DNA of 64,000 bases, taken from a virus. The stretch lies in IMG/VR virus record IMGVR_UViG_3300022841_000013, positions 1 through 64,000 of that record. One strand, 5' to 3'. The notes below the pieces were generated by a model that was given only the letters and a program-made list of their open reading frames with translations, was not told the origin of the DNA and did not search any database. Made by a program: the position numbers and the translations under genes. This document shows, piece after piece, positions 1 to 9,710 of this stretch (its first letter is position 1; every line of letters begins with the position of its first letter).

Positions 1-1
1 A

Positions 2-613
2 GCAGCTTTAGAGAAAGATTCTGACGACCCATGCTGGAAGGGTTATGTCCAGATTGGCATGAAGAAGGGCAAAGGCGGGGACATGGTTCCTAACTGTGTG
101 CCAATGGATGCATCCTCAGAGAACTTTGTAGATGGCCCAGACACTTTGGTTAGCTCTGCTGAAATTGGGCTTACTTTATCCATGTACAACTCTCAGGTTG
201 GAGAGTCAAGACACGTAGACTTTATGTCTGCGTTTATGGTTGCCGCTTATGCTCACAACAAGTACATCGACCAGGACAGCTTCACCGCTGGGAATTCAAT
301 ACGTCTGGCACTAAATGGATTTTTAGAGGCAGCAGCATTTGGCGTCAGCTCAGAATATGAGCTTGGCCCAGAGTATGTTGACTACCTCCCAACCGGACAC
401 CCGTCCAGAGGCTTAACTGCATCAGCAACATGGATCGCAGGAGCCCCTGAAATATCCCCCTCATCCGCAGATGCAATAATTGCGTCTGTCAACTCACAGG
501 CGGATATGGTCACTCAAACGCACGCGAAAGTACGACTTTCACACCTACTACAGACAGGTGCTTTATCCGAGACTACTGTCTCGTTTATAGAGCAAGTACT
601 ACCTAACAACTAA
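2..613 (+). CDS. Head-region protein, C-terminal part (gene starts left of the window)
   Basis: The reading frame is open from the first complete codon (position 2), so this is the 3' end of a longer gene and the ATG at 59 is internal. Just before that ATG the frame reads DPCWKGYVQIGMKKGKGG and continues to VPNCVP. This is a short module I know as an appendix on actinophage head proteins (portal, protease or minor head proteins). The remaining ~170 residues (alternating helical stretches, no cysteines after VPNCVP) are not recognised. Its position directly before the head genes suggests a portal- or head-associated protein. The exact role is unknown. Confidence 0.75.
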   Translation, partial: AALEKDSDDPCWKGYVQIGMKKGKGGDMVPNCVPMDASSENFVDGPDTLVSSAEIGLTLSMYNSQVGESRHVDFMSAFMVAAYAHNKYIDQDSFTAGNSIRLALNGFLEAAAFGVSSEYELGPEYVDYLPTGHPSRGLTASATWIAGAPEISPSSADAIIASVNSQADMVTQTHAKVRLSHLLQTGALSETTVSFIEQVLPNN

Positions 614-625
614 GTTTATCTCAAT

Positions 626-637
626 TAGGGTAAAATT
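626..637 (+). promoter_or_regulatory. Promoter-like element TAGGGTAAAATT before the head gene
   Basis: TAGGGTAAAATT lies in the 52-bp gap before the gene at 666. AACTAAG sits at 608-614, exactly 16 nt upstream of the TAAAAT core at 631. The same bipartite spacing recurs before the chaperone gene at 16483 and before the minus-strand fibre gene at 48415. It looks like an extended -10 box with a non-canonical upstream box. The promoter role is inferred. Confidence 0.5.
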
Positions 638-665
638 TAGCTAAGCCTATATTTAGAGGATTTTA

Positions 666-3600
666 ATGTCTTACCTTCGTACGATTCTTGCAGACGGAAA
701 TTCATCCGCTGCGCGCCGCGCTAGAGTCAAACTCCAGCCTCGTGATAAAAAAGGCCGTTGGGTAATTACTGGTGCCCGTCTATTTGCCGGACTGAGTCTG
801 CCTGATGGCACATCTACAAATGTACGCGGTCGCGCAATCGGTGGTACCGACACCTCTGGCGAGATCCGCATGTTGGCCGGCGAGGGCTATGAAGAATACG
901 GCATAGAAGATAACACGGTTCTAACCGTTAAGTCCTCTAACGCTGAGCTTTACGTTGCAAACATCGATAAAGACTTCCTTCGCAAGAAGGGCATAAACCC
1001 AGACCTACAGGCAGACTTACCAGCAGACCTGGCTAATATGCCTCAGACTCTAGAGCAGATGTCTCCAGAGAAGGCTGACGAGCTTGACATTGATCTAGCC
1101 ACTAACGGGCTCACCGATGATGAAGACTCCGATCGTAAGGCAGATCGTGACGCAGAGCCTGTCGCAAAGCTTGCACCTGCTGTCGCTGAAAGAGCTAAGA
1201 CCGGAGATGATGTATCCGACATCATTGACGAGGTAAGCTCCGACGAGCCATCCGGAGAAGACAACGCTGACACTGCAGCTAAAAAGATTATGGAAGACGT
1301 GGCATACGGGGACGACCTCGGTGACCCCGAGTCATACTTAGAGGATACAAAAGAACCTGACGTCCTGGACTCCTCGAGAGCGCCAGATGGCACCCTTTTG
1401 AAATTCCCAGAAGAGCTTCGTCGTGGAGATGTTGTTCGTGACGATAAGGGTAATGAGCTCGGTGTGGTTGTCAGCAATCCTAAAAAAGATGCTGCAGGCA
1501 ATTACGAGTTTAAGGTTCAAAGAGCAGATGGTAGCATCGCTCTAGGTAGACTCGGTAAAAACTCCGAGATGTATGTTGACAAGAAGCGTCGAAGCGACAA
1601 CGAGCTCCCTTCTGCCGATTCCCCAGTAACTCCTTCAAAGCCAGAAGCTGACGCAACTCCGGAGGAAACTCCAGAAGTCGCTCCTGACCCAGTACCAGAA
1701 GTAGTACCAGAAGTAGTACCAGAAGTAGTTCCAGAGCAAGCACCAGGTAAGGATACAACTCCTGAGCCAGAAGCCCCAGAACCAAAAGTAACCCCTCGTG
1801 CAGGTATCCGCCGCAAGGATGACGGCAAGAACATTACGCAGCAAGTGTTTAGCGAGGATGAGCTTACAGAGCTTAGAAATAGTCCCCTGGAGAATCTTGT
1901 AGACGACGAGGGTAAGCCAGTCGTAGAATTTAACAGCAAGGGCAAGGCAACAGGAGTAAAAGACCCTAACGCTATGATCAACTTTCTAGCGAACGCCTAT
2001 AAAGGCTCTAAGTTTAATGACCAGGATCAGCTAGTGCTTATGCGTGAGCGCAGTAAAGTTGGTGGACGGGATGTAACCTGGGAGATGCGCGCAGCCACAA
2101 CTGGTGACAAGAAAGTCAAGTACATCCTAAACTTTAAAGACAACGTTAACGGTGAAGAGAAGACCCTGCTCCACTATGACGGCCGCGACACTATGACCTC
2201 CTTGTTCGGGAAAACAAACGGACCGCAAATGATGGCAAGCATCATTCGTGGTGAAACCGAACGTAAGACCATGAGGTTCGCCACTTCCCCTGAGATGAAC
2301 CCTATTGATAATGTCAACTACTTTGAACTTCAGGGTCGCGCAAAAACTATCGAGGCCCACACTAACGAATATGCGTCAGGTGTAAGCGCTAGCTATAATC
2401 CAAAAGATGGTACTCGCTTGAGGGCCGAAGTTTTGCCAGTCATAGATGCATTTATAGCAGGGGACAACCAAGCCACACTCGAAAGACTAAGAGCGGTGTT
2501 CGGTAGGCTACCTATGGACAGAGCTACCCATGAGGTCGCTATGGGAGCTGTTAGATCCCTATTCGCTGGAAGGTTCAGTACTCAAAAAGAAGCTCAGCAA
2601 TTTAGCGGTATGGTTTCGTCTGTATCTTCCTCGATACGGAGGCAACAATTTGATAACCCCGAAGCTAGAGAGAGTCCGCGAACTTCGATTGACGGACTAA
2701 ACTCCGTAGAAGTTGGAATGGTTGTAGAGTACAAGAATAATATCGATGAGATTTCCATAATTCGTGTTACTGGACTAGAAAAAGTCAACACTGCAAGGCC
2801 GGCACAGAGTGAAGACTCGTTTTCCTATGGTGATTACGTAACTATTATTGGCGGGGACGGCAAGAGGAGCTCCCTGCCAACCAGCGCGCTCAGGATTCTA
2901 AAAGATCAAAACACTGAGCTTACAGACTTTAAGGGACGCGCAGCAGGGGAGAAGCTTCGCGAATTCCGTGGGATCTACACCCCTACGACTCTGAGATTCC
3001 CTAACCAGCCAAATCTTCCAGACGCAACAGGTAATACTCAAGATCTAACCCCTGGAGATAGCTTCTACGGCGTAGGTGGAAACAAACTAGGTCAAGTTGT
3101 TGAAGTCGTCCCTGTTAAAGGTAAAGACGGCGCTGATGGATTTGGTGTCATGTATGTCGACAAAGACGGGGCAGTCACTACTGTAGCTGTCGCATCAGGG
3201 CAAACTCGTGGACCTAAGGTAGTGCTTAACACTCCTAACATCCGAGAGACCGAAGAGGATGCACGTACTTTTGAAGGAGAGTCAGATCCTAACTTTGACT
3301 TGGACCCAGTTGAGTTCTCAACGGATCCTGCAACGGTTGAGAAGCCAAAAACGGTATCTCTAGAGTTTACGCTTCCTAAAGGCGCTAAGCGCAATGAGGA
3401 GACACAGCTAAATCTCAACCAGGAGATTCAAGTAGAGCTAGACGCTATGGCTGCTGGTCTAGCAGATAAGGCCCCAGAGGGATGGTCTTACGATCCAGCC
3501 TCATTCTCAGCAAAGTCCTACCTCAATACGAAAACTTATGACAACTTAGTTGCAAAAGCTAGAGAAGAGTACCCAGACCTATCTGAAGCAGAAATTAAAA

Positions 3601-4307
3601 CTCTACTCGAGCTACGTCGCGCAAAGAGTTCCGGGTTCTTTCTGAAGAGCAAGCAGCAGATTATCAACCAGATCACTCAAGAGCCAGCCACCTACACCAG
3701 AGAAGACGGCGCTCTTCGTACCGTTCAGTTTGACGTGGCTAAAGGTGAAGGTAATCTACTAGACCTTGGTGTGTCTCAGGGGAATCTCTCTAAATACTTC
3801 AAATCATTTGGTGACATAGAGAAGTTTGCAGCAACCGCTACCCTAGAGGGCTTTAACCCAGATCTTCATTCAATCCGGATAGCGTCTACAAAAGAGCAAT
3901 TCCTCGCTTTGTACCAGAGTGCAGCTCGAGGCATGAGTAATAACTCTCCGAGAGAGATCAAGGACAATGTCCTTGGCGTAAATATATCCTTCTTAGGCGA
4001 GGAGCCAATTAGCATTTTAGTCAATAACGGACTACTAGAGGCTGGCGGAGCTCCAGAGGGCTTTGACAACCCAATCGGCGACACGGTTACTCACGAGTTT
4101 GGCCACACTGTTCACCGATCCCTAGGCGGTAAGTTTGGGCCTGGCAGCTATTCAGACTCTTTTGGCGAGTTTATAACAAAGTATGGTAACACTTCAATTC
4201 AAGAGCACTTTGCAGAGTCTTTTGCTAAATACATACAAACCGGGCAAGCAAGCTCTATATTCTTAGAGTATCTACAGTCCGCTGGTATACTTTCAGATGT
4301 AAATTAA
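666..4307 (+). CDS. Large head-associated protein with C-terminal HExxH zincin domain
   Basis: The 1213-residue protein opens with QPRDKKGRW (residues 24-32), a motif that recurs twice in the prohead protease fusion at 4955. Residues ~130-240 are acidic and ~320-375 are Pro/Glu-rich with PEVV repeats, probably a flexible linker. Most of the middle is not recognised. Near the end, VTHEFGHTVH carries H1143-E1144-x-x-H1147, followed by EHFAESFAKYI with E1180 and E1184. This is the arrangement of a gluzincin/lethal-factor-like zinc metallopeptidase with a downstream glutamate ligand. The start is ATG 666 with TTAGAGGA upstream. Its place among head genes suggests a virion or morphogenesis protein, perhaps a processing protease or an ejected enzyme. 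Function is inferred from the motif only. Confidence 0.8.
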   Translation: MSYLRTILADGNSSAARRARVKLQPRDKKGRWVITGARLFAGLSLPDGTSTNVRGRAIGGTDTSGEIRMLAGEGYEEYGIEDNTVLTVKSSNAELYVANIDKDFLRKKGINPDLQADLPADLANMPQTLEQMSPEKADELDIDLATNGLTDDEDSDRKADRDAEPVAKLAPAVAERAKTGDDVSDIIDEVSSDEPSGEDNADTAAKKIMEDVAYGDDLGDPESYLEDTKEPDVLDSSRAPDGTLLKFPEELRRGDVVRDDKGNELGVVVSNPKKDAAGNYEFKVQRADGSIALGRLGKNSEMYVDKKRRSDNELPSADSPVTPSKPEADATPEETPEVAPDPVPEVVPEVVPEVVPEQAPGKDTTPEPEAPEPKVTPRAGIRRKDDGKNITQQVFSEDELTELRNSPLENLVDDEGKPVVEFNSKGKATGVKDPNAMINFLANAYKGSKFNDQDQLVLMRERSKVGGRDVTWEMRAATTGDKKVKYILNFKDNVNGEEKTLLHYDGRDTMTSLFGKTNGPQMMASIIRGETERKTMRFATSPEMNPIDNVNYFELQGRAKTIEAHTNEYASGVSASYNPKDGTRLRAEVLPVIDAFIAGDNQATLERLRAVFGRLPMDRATHEVAMGAVRSLFAGRFSTQKEAQQFSGMVSSVSSSIRRQQFDNPEARESPRTSIDGLNSVEVGMVVEYKNNIDEISIIRVTGLEKVNTARPAQSEDSFSYGDYVTIIGGDGKRSSLPTSALRILKDQNTELTDFKGRAAGEKLREFRGIYTPTTLRFPNQPNLPDATGNTQDLTPGDSFYGVGGNKLGQVVEVVPVKGKDGADGFGVMYVDKDGAVTTVAVASGQTRGPKVVLNTPNIRETEEDARTFEGESDPNFDLDPVEFSTDPATVEKPKTVSLEFTLPKGAKRNEETQLNLNQEIQVELDAMAAGLADKAPEGWSYDPASFSAKSYLNTKTYDNLVAKAREEYPDLSEAEIKTLLELRRAKSSGFFLKSKQQIINQITQEPATYTREDGALRTVQFDVAKGEGNLLDLGVSQGNLSKYFKSFGDIEKFAATATLEGFNPDLHSIRIASTKEQFLALYQSAARGMSNNSPREIKDNVLGVNISFLGEEPISILVNNGLLEAGGAPEGFDNPIGDTVTHEFGHTVHRSLGGKFGPGSYSDSFGEFITKYGNTSIQEHFAESFAKYIQTGQASSIFLEYLQSAGILSDVN

Positions 4308-4321
4308 GGTAGGATATAGAT

Positions 4322-4498
4322 ATGGCTGAAAAGAAAAGAAAACACATCATCGAAATGATCATTGACAAGACTGACGGCTCTACAACCGAAACGATTGACT
4401 TAGATGAACTAAACATTGAAGACATTGAAGCAATGGCCTCGACATTCCCTGGTCTTCAAGAGTACTATCAGGCCCGTCTACTAGACGAAGAGAACTAA
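4322..4498 (+). CDS. Small acidic protein (58 aa), unknown
   Basis: A short ORF of 58 codons (ATG 4322, TAA 4496-4498) with AAGGTAGGA a few bases upstream of the start. It begins 14 nt after the preceding stop. The product starts with a basic patch (MAEKKRKH), continues with a likely beta-hairpin containing DKTDGSTTE, then has acidic, helical residues (DLDELNIEDIEAM) and ends LLDEEN. No family is recognised. Good translation signals and tight packing between head genes support it being real. Its small size and charge would fit a scaffold or accessory role, but this is speculation. Confidence 0.65.
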   Translation: MAEKKRKHIIEMIIDKTDGSTTETIDLDELNIEDIEAMASTFPGLQEYYQARLLDEEN

Positions 4499-4514
4499 TA
4501 AACTATACCAGCAT

Positions 4515-4542
4515 GCTAGAATGGTACTTGATATCTTCTAGC
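4515..4542 (+). repeat. Inverted repeat GCTAGAA / TTCTAGC
   Basis: A perfect 7-bp inverted repeat with a 14-nt loop in the 60-bp gap between 4498 and 4559. There is no T-run, so it is a poor intrinsic terminator. It might be an RNA hairpin that sets relative expression. Confidence 0.3.
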
Positions 4543-4558
4543 CTAGAGTAGGATACCC

Positions 4559-4948
4559 ATGGCTAACGCCGAAAGTTTTGATCTTGATTCAGTGGTCACC
4601 TTATACTGCTACGTCAATGACTCCAAAGGAAAAGTAGAAGCACTAGCTCTTTACGGTATAACCGGGCTCTTTTTCCGCAGGGATACCGACTGGTTCCCTA
4701 TCGACAGAACAGATAAAGACCTGATTGATTACCTAAACAGCGGTAACTACTCGGCTTATAGAATCGACTGGGAAGAACTAACTGAGATGCCAGACCCTGC
4801 AGACAAGAGAGCATGGGAGCACACCTTAGTGAATCAATGGGATGACGGCGAAGATATTTTGGTCGCAGACTTAGAAGAATATGGACATCTAATCGGAACA
4901 GGACCCGTGGCAGATCGAAGCGATGTTGCAAGTTCGAACGAAGGCTAA
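4559..4948 (+). CDS. Hypothetical protein, head region (129 aa)
   Basis: A 129-residue acidic protein between head genes. It starts at ATG 4559 after GAGTAGGA. Residues ~8-60 look like a small beta-rich domain (SVVTLYCYVND, ALYGITGLFFRRD), followed by helical, aspartate- and tryptophan-rich sequence including WEHTLVNQWDDGED. No catalytic motif or membrane segment is visible and I do not recognise the family. It ends 6 nt before the next start, so the two are probably co-translated. Confidence 0.7.
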   Translation: MANAESFDLDSVVTLYCYVNDSKGKVEALALYGITGLFFRRDTDWFPIDRTDKDLIDYLNSGNYSAYRIDWEELTEMPDPADKRAWEHTLVNQWDDGEDILVADLEEYGHLIGTGPVADRSDVASSNEG

Positions 4949-4954
4949 AAACAT

Positions 4955-7900
4955 ATGACCGAACTAATTGCAGTTTCCGGTAAGCTGGCACTATTTTCTA
5001 ATGGTGTCCGGGCTGTAGTTATTGATACAACCTTAAACCTCGCTTATGATGTAGCTGACTCTAAATCTTATGAGCTAAGCTCTCCGTGGGAAGCTACCAA
5101 GGATCACGCCTCGGATGGGACTGTTGCAGCGGCAGAGCTCTTTCTCACCGGTGAGCAAAATGCACTACTTGCCGGGGCACAAAGAATGTACACCATTCCT
5201 GGCGGCGTTCAAGCAGAAGCTAAAAAAGCCTTAGAATGGCGTAAAGAGCACAAGCGTGGTGGCACTCCAGTAGGACTTAATACTGCGCGCACCCTTGCTG
5301 CCGGTGGCCAGATTGGCATCAAGAAGATTAGCCATGTAGCTAAATACTTCCCCCGTCACGAAGTTGACAAAAAAGCAAAAGGCTATGAGCGCGGAGAAGA
5401 TGGATTCCCATCTAACGGCCGTATTGCTTGGGCACTTTGGGGTGGAGATGCTGCACAGCGCTGGGCATCTACAATAGTAGAACGAGAAGAGAAGAAGGCC
5501 ATAGCAGCAGGCGGGGCCTACGGCTTTGTGGACAGCTACCAAACTGAGTATTCTGCAGACGAATACAGGTCAGACCTAAATGCCTTTAAAGTTGCTCACG
5601 AGTTAGACCCGTTTGTTGGCCCAGAATTTATGGTTCGGATCTGCCTTAGCGATTCCGGAATAGACCGATTGTATAAGATCGAGATCGATGGCCAGGTTTA
5701 CGTTTGGGACGGCTCATCGTGGGATGACATGGGTCATGTCGATGGTGATGTCTACTCCTACGATAAGTCACTAGACGACCCATCCGAAATCTCGGTAAAA
5801 GATTACGTGCTGGTTGATCCAGCATCTGCCGTTGTCATATCTGCGTTCCTACAAGAGCGTCCATTCCAGCCAGTACGATTAGAAGAGATCGACCCCGAGG
5901 AGACTCGTCTTGTTTCCGCTGGTCTGGCTGAAGAAGACTTTGACGTTATTGATCGAGTAATGCAATCTGCAGGAGAGCCTATCCGGGCTGCAGGCACCAC
6001 AGACTCTGCTGCTCCAACTAATCAGGACGGTAACTACACTCCTGAAGAGCGTTCAAGTATTGCAAATAGCCAGCCACGTGATGCTGGCGGCAAGTTCCTC
6101 TCAGTCGGTGCAAGGACCGTAGTTGCAGGCGATAAGGCTCGCGGCTCTGGCGAAATAACTAAGATCAATACCGCAACAGGGAAAGTGACTGTAAGACTTG
6201 ACACCGGAAAATCCATAGAGGTTGACGCAAAGTACACTCAAGGTGAGGAAGACTTTGACGGCCCCTCTGTTGTACCGGGATCGCAAATGAGCCCCCCCAT
6301 GGACTTTTCTGGGATACTGGCAGAGCCACGTACTCCTAGAAACTCCCCTATCGCGCAGTTGCCTGGAACGCTTCCTCAAATGACTGATAGCGACTTAGAG
6401 TTGCTTATTAGGGATTTCCCAGCTTATGTAAAAAAGATGAGAGCGTCCTACAAGACATATGATGACAGCCCTAAGGGCTTAAAGGCATATGACAAAAAGC
6501 TTGTAAAAGAACGCCACGGAATTAATGCCGCGGCAGCTAAAGAAGAAGACGACTCCATCAATGAGCCTTCTGACTCCGATGTCCCTGCTAAGTATCTAGC
6601 CATCGTATCTCCAGAAGACCACGGTGCTGTTATGGATGTCGTTGCAATCGTCCCCGACTCTAAAAGTGGCTCTACTCCAACCCTCTACGAGCGTAGAGGC
6701 GGCGAGTGGATAGAGAACGAGCAGATCCTGTTAGACCTCAAGTCTGTTGCCGCTCCTCCGGTAGTAGAGCTAGACGATCAAGAGGTTTTAAACGATGTAT
6801 TGACCCAAGCCGATGAGACGGTCGTTACTGCTGCAGCATATGAGTTCTCTATCTTTTGGGAGAAAGTAGTAGAGCCGCTGCTTGCAGCTGGTGGTGCTGA
6901 CCGTAACCGTGGTAATGCAGATGCACTTCGTCGATACTGGACCAAAGGTAAAGGCGCAGCAAAGATCCGCTGGGGCACTCCCGGCGACTGGACTCGCTGT
7001 GTTCGCAACCTCTCCAAGTACATGGGCCCACGCGCGAAGGGCTACTGCCAGCTTCGCCACAAGGAAGTAACCGGTGTCTACACCGGTAGCAAGAAAAACC
7101 CAGGTCGCAAGAAGGGTGTTAATGCCTCCTCAAACTTGTTCACATCCGAAGCAGAATTTGACTCTGCCATGCTAAAAACTGCTGAGCTACACGCTAAAGC
7201 AGCCGACGCACGCGAGAAAGTTGCCTTAGTAGCTTCAGCTTCGCGTTCAGAGCAAGGTTCATCATTTTTGATCCCGATGCTAGTGCCGGAAGATTTAGAG
7301 TCTGGCGATGGTCGTAAATTTGTAGACGGGGCAATCACGCTGCGTGACCTACCTCTACCGCTTCTTTGGCAGATTAAGACCGGTGCAGGTCACGACGGAT
7401 CTGTAGTTGTGGGACGAATCGACACCATTGAGCGTATTGACGGGGGTCTCGGCAATGCCACTGGTGTCTTTGATAATGGACCTTACGGCCGTGAAGCTCA
7501 GAGGTTAGTAGAAAATGGCTTCCTACGAGGAGTTTCTGTGGACCTTGACAAGTTTGAGGCAAAAGAAGAAAAGCAGCCTAAACCAGAACTGGAAGATGGT
7601 TCCGCAGACGAGGCAGGCGATGAGATGGGCAAGGACAAGCTAACCATCAATAAGGCCCGTATTATGGCTGCTACAATTGTAGCTAAGCCCGCATTCCAGG
7701 AATGCACTATTGTAATTACTAACTCGGGGGACCAGGAGGACTACGTGACCCCAGAAGACGGCGTTTACGAAGAATGCATCGATGGCCTTTGCGACCTTGA
7801 GCCAATTATGGCTTCCGGGTATCTAGAATCTGAGATACCAATGGCTCCTCCTTCTGAATGGTTTGAGAACCCTGACCTCAAAGGTCCTACGCCTCTAACT

Positions 7901-9586
7901 GTAGACAAGAACGGCCGTGTATACGGCCACATTGCTGCATGGAATGTTAGCCACATCGGGCTACCACGTTCAACTAAGCCTCCTCGCTCACGTAGTAAGT
8001 ACGCATACTTCAACACTGGAGTAGTGCACACTGCAGAGGGAACTGATGCCACTGTTGGTCAGTTAACTCTTGCTGGTGGGCACGCTCCGCTAAATGCTAG
8101 TGCTGCTGCGGCTGCCAAGCACTACGATGACACGGCTTCGGCTATTGCAGATGTCCATGCTGGTGAAGACCAGTTTGGTATATGGGTTGCAGGCTGTTTG
8201 CGTCCAGACGCAAATGAAATGCAGGTACGTGCACTTCGCGCATCTGCCCCATCCGGAGACTGGCGTCCAATTGAAGGCTCATTAGAGTTAGTTGCTGTCT
8301 GCCAGGTAAATGTGCCAGGCTTCCCAACTGCTCGTGCAATGATCGCAGGCGGAAAGATGTTGGCACTAGTTGCCGCTGGAGCTAGCCACATGGCTGTGCT
8401 AAAGAGTGAAGCAGTGCAAGCACTAGCCCACAAGGCAGTGACTCTAGGCCAACTTGCCTTAACTGCGCCAGACCTAAAGATCCGTGTCAGGGAAGCAAAG
8501 AAGTCTCTTCGCGCAGCAAATCTTCAATCACTTACTGCTAGTGCGGCTAACATGCGTGAGAGCGCTCTGACCGCGGCCGCTGTCGCAGAGTTAGCCAAAA
8601 TCTCGGACGACGAGAGAATGGAACTCGCCAAGAAGGGCCACGCAATGGAAGACGGCGCGTACCCAATCCGCGACGAGTCCGACTTGCGCAATGCTATTCA
8701 GGCGTACGGACGAGCAAAATCTTCCGAAAGACGAGCTGTCCGCAAGCACATCACTAAGCGTGCACGAGCACTTAAGAAGTATGACCTTGTGCCTCAACAG
8801 TGGAAGAACGCAAACTCCATGGAAGCGGCCGAAAGAGTAGCATCCATGCGCGAAGCTATAACTGCTGCAGCCAATGTGGATTGCGACTGTGAACTAACTG
8901 CATCTGCATCAACGGAATTTGCTGAAGGTGATAAAGATGAAATCTCTGACACTGATTTGAAGAAGCTGAAGGATGCCAAGTCTGAGTCTGACAAGCAAAC
9001 CGAAGAAGAGATTAAAGCTGCCGAGGATGTAAAGGCAAACAAGGGAACACCCTCTAAAGATGAAGACGGAGATCCTAAGTACGTTTCTGGTGTAAACCAG
9101 CCACGCGATGCAAAAGGTAAGTATCGTACTGTTCTAGCCCGCCTAAAGCAGAACCTAGGTGTTGCAGGTCTGGCAAAAGCATTGAAAAAGGCTGAAGATG
9201 CTGAGAACCTAGACTTTGCTGGTGACTATAAGGCTTCTGCGGACGCAAGCGGCGAGCTGATCGGTATGATCGACCGTATTGACTCTAAGGCGCTTAACCC
9301 AGAGGCTCTGGAGAATGTCCGTGCAACTGCCGGAGAGCTGGGCAAGGTTATCTCTAATCTCCCCCTCCCCTTTGGCCAGGATGCAGAAAAATTAAAATTT
9401 AGCGATCTACCGTCTGGACTCAAGGACCTCATTGGTTCAATGATTACTCGTGTCGAGGCAAAAATCGGTAAAAAGGATGCAGATATTGCTACGCAAAGTC
9501 TGAGATCCTACATCTCGGGTGCAGATTTGTACTCTCAGGGAGAGGTTCAATCTGAGATGAGCAAGCTGCTTCGACTCCTTACCTAA
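4955..9586 (+). CDS. Prohead protease fused to several head-protein modules (1543 aa)
   Basis: A mosaic of modules familiar from actinophage capsid maturation proteins. Residues ~90-175 hold the WRKEHKRGGTPVG...FPRHEVDKK...WALWGGDA module. QPRDAGGKF is at 373 with a beta-rich segment after it. Residues ~655-715 hold the ALRRYWTKGKGAAKIRWG module. The probable S78/HK97-type prohead protease core spans ~768-920, with H813 (TGAGHDG) and S861 (LRGVSVDL) as candidate catalytic residues. The HIAAWN...GLPRS region follows (~990-1140) and a second QPRD motif lies at 1382, before a helical tail. The expected role is cleavage of the capsid propeptide (next large gene) during assembly. The protein is far longer than a plain prohead protease (usually ~200-300 aa), so the extra modules may be scaffolding. 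The family call is firm; the catalytic residues are inferred. Confidence 0.8.
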   Translation: MTELIAVSGKLALFSNGVRAVVIDTTLNLAYDVADSKSYELSSPWEATKDHASDGTVAAAELFLTGEQNALLAGAQRMYTIPGGVQAEAKKALEWRKEHKRGGTPVGLNTARTLAAGGQIGIKKISHVAKYFPRHEVDKKAKGYERGEDGFPSNGRIAWALWGGDAAQRWASTIVEREEKKAIAAGGAYGFVDSYQTEYSADEYRSDLNAFKVAHELDPFVGPEFMVRICLSDSGIDRLYKIEIDGQVYVWDGSSWDDMGHVDGDVYSYDKSLDDPSEISVKDYVLVDPASAVVISAFLQERPFQPVRLEEIDPEETRLVSAGLAEEDFDVIDRVMQSAGEPIRAAGTTDSAAPTNQDGNYTPEERSSIANSQPRDAGGKFLSVGARTVVAGDKARGSGEITKINTATGKVTVRLDTGKSIEVDAKYTQGEEDFDGPSVVPGSQMSPPMDFSGILAEPRTPRNSPIAQLPGTLPQMTDSDLELLIRDFPAYVKKMRASYKTYDDSPKGLKAYDKKLVKERHGINAAAAKEEDDSINEPSDSDVPAKYLAIVSPEDHGAVMDVVAIVPDSKSGSTPTLYERRGGEWIENEQILLDLKSVAAPPVVELDDQEVLNDVLTQADETVVTAAAYEFSIFWEKVVEPLLAAGGADRNRGNADALRRYWTKGKGAAKIRWGTPGDWTRCVRNLSKYMGPRAKGYCQLRHKEVTGVYTGSKKNPGRKKGVNASSNLFTSEAEFDSAMLKTAELHAKAADAREKVALVASASRSEQGSSFLIPMLVPEDLESGDGRKFVDGAITLRDLPLPLLWQIKTGAGHDGSVVVGRIDTIERIDGGLGNATGVFDNGPYGREAQRLVENGFLRGVSVDLDKFEAKEEKQPKPELEDGSADEAGDEMGKDKLTINKARIMAATIVAKPAFQECTIVITNSGDQEDYVTPEDGVYEECIDGLCDLEPIMASGYLESEIPMAPPSEWFENPDLKGPTPLTVDKNGRVYGHIAAWNVSHIGLPRSTKPPRSRSKYAYFNTGVVHTAEGTDATVGQLTLAGGHAPLNASAAAAAKHYDDTASAIADVHAGEDQFGIWVAGCLRPDANEMQVRALRASAPSGDWRPIEGSLELVAVCQVNVPGFPTARAMIAGGKMLALVAAGASHMAVLKSEAVQALAHKAVTLGQLALTAPDLKIRVREAKKSLRAANLQSLTASAANMRESALTAAAVAELAKISDDERMELAKKGHAMEDGAYPIRDESDLRNAIQAYGRAKSSERRAVRKHITKRARALKKYDLVPQQWKNANSMEAAERVASMREAITAAANVDCDCELTASASTEFAEGDKDEISDTDLKKLKDAKSESDKQTEEEIKAAEDVKANKGTPSKDEDGDPKYVSGVNQPRDAKGKYRTVLARLKQNLGVAGLAKALKKAEDAENLDFAGDYKASADASGELIGMIDRIDSKALNPEALENVRATAGELGKVISNLPLPFGQDAEKLKFSDLPSGLKDLIGSMITRVEAKIGKKDADIATQSLRSYISGADLYSQGEVQSEMSKLLRLLT

Positions 9587-9590
9587 AAAG

Positions 9591-9602
9591 TAGGGTAAAA
9601 TT
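9591..9602 (+). promoter_or_regulatory. Promoter-like element TAGGGTAAAATT before the capsid gene
   Basis: The same 12-mer as at 626-637, here 109 nt before the capsid start. It overlaps an imperfect palindrome (TAGGG...CCCTA). The upstream AACTnAG box is not conserved here (GACTCCT at the equivalent spacing). The long leader suggests a dedicated transcript for the most abundant virion protein. Confidence 0.45.
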
Positions 9603-9664
9603 ATCCCTAGGTAGAGCGCCTTTCGTTTATTCGATGAGTCCCTCGGCCTTGACTGTAAAATCAG

Positions 9665-9685
9665 TGAGTGGAAAACAACCACTCA
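9665..9685 (+). promoter_or_regulatory. Leader hairpin upstream of the capsid ribosome-binding site
   Basis: TGAGTGG / CCACTCA forms a 7-bp stem with a 7-nt loop in the capsid leader, ~20 nt upstream of the strong AGGAGGT at 9701-9707. It could stabilise the mRNA or tune translation. It has no T-run and is unlikely to terminate. Confidence 0.35.
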
Positions 9686-9710
9686 AAAACTAACTGGCCT
9701 AGGAGGTACA

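Noticed and set aside
9633-9680. GATGAGTCC resembling a hammerhead ribozyme core in the capsid leader
   Set aside because: The full CUGAUGA core and the required GAAA after stem II are missing.
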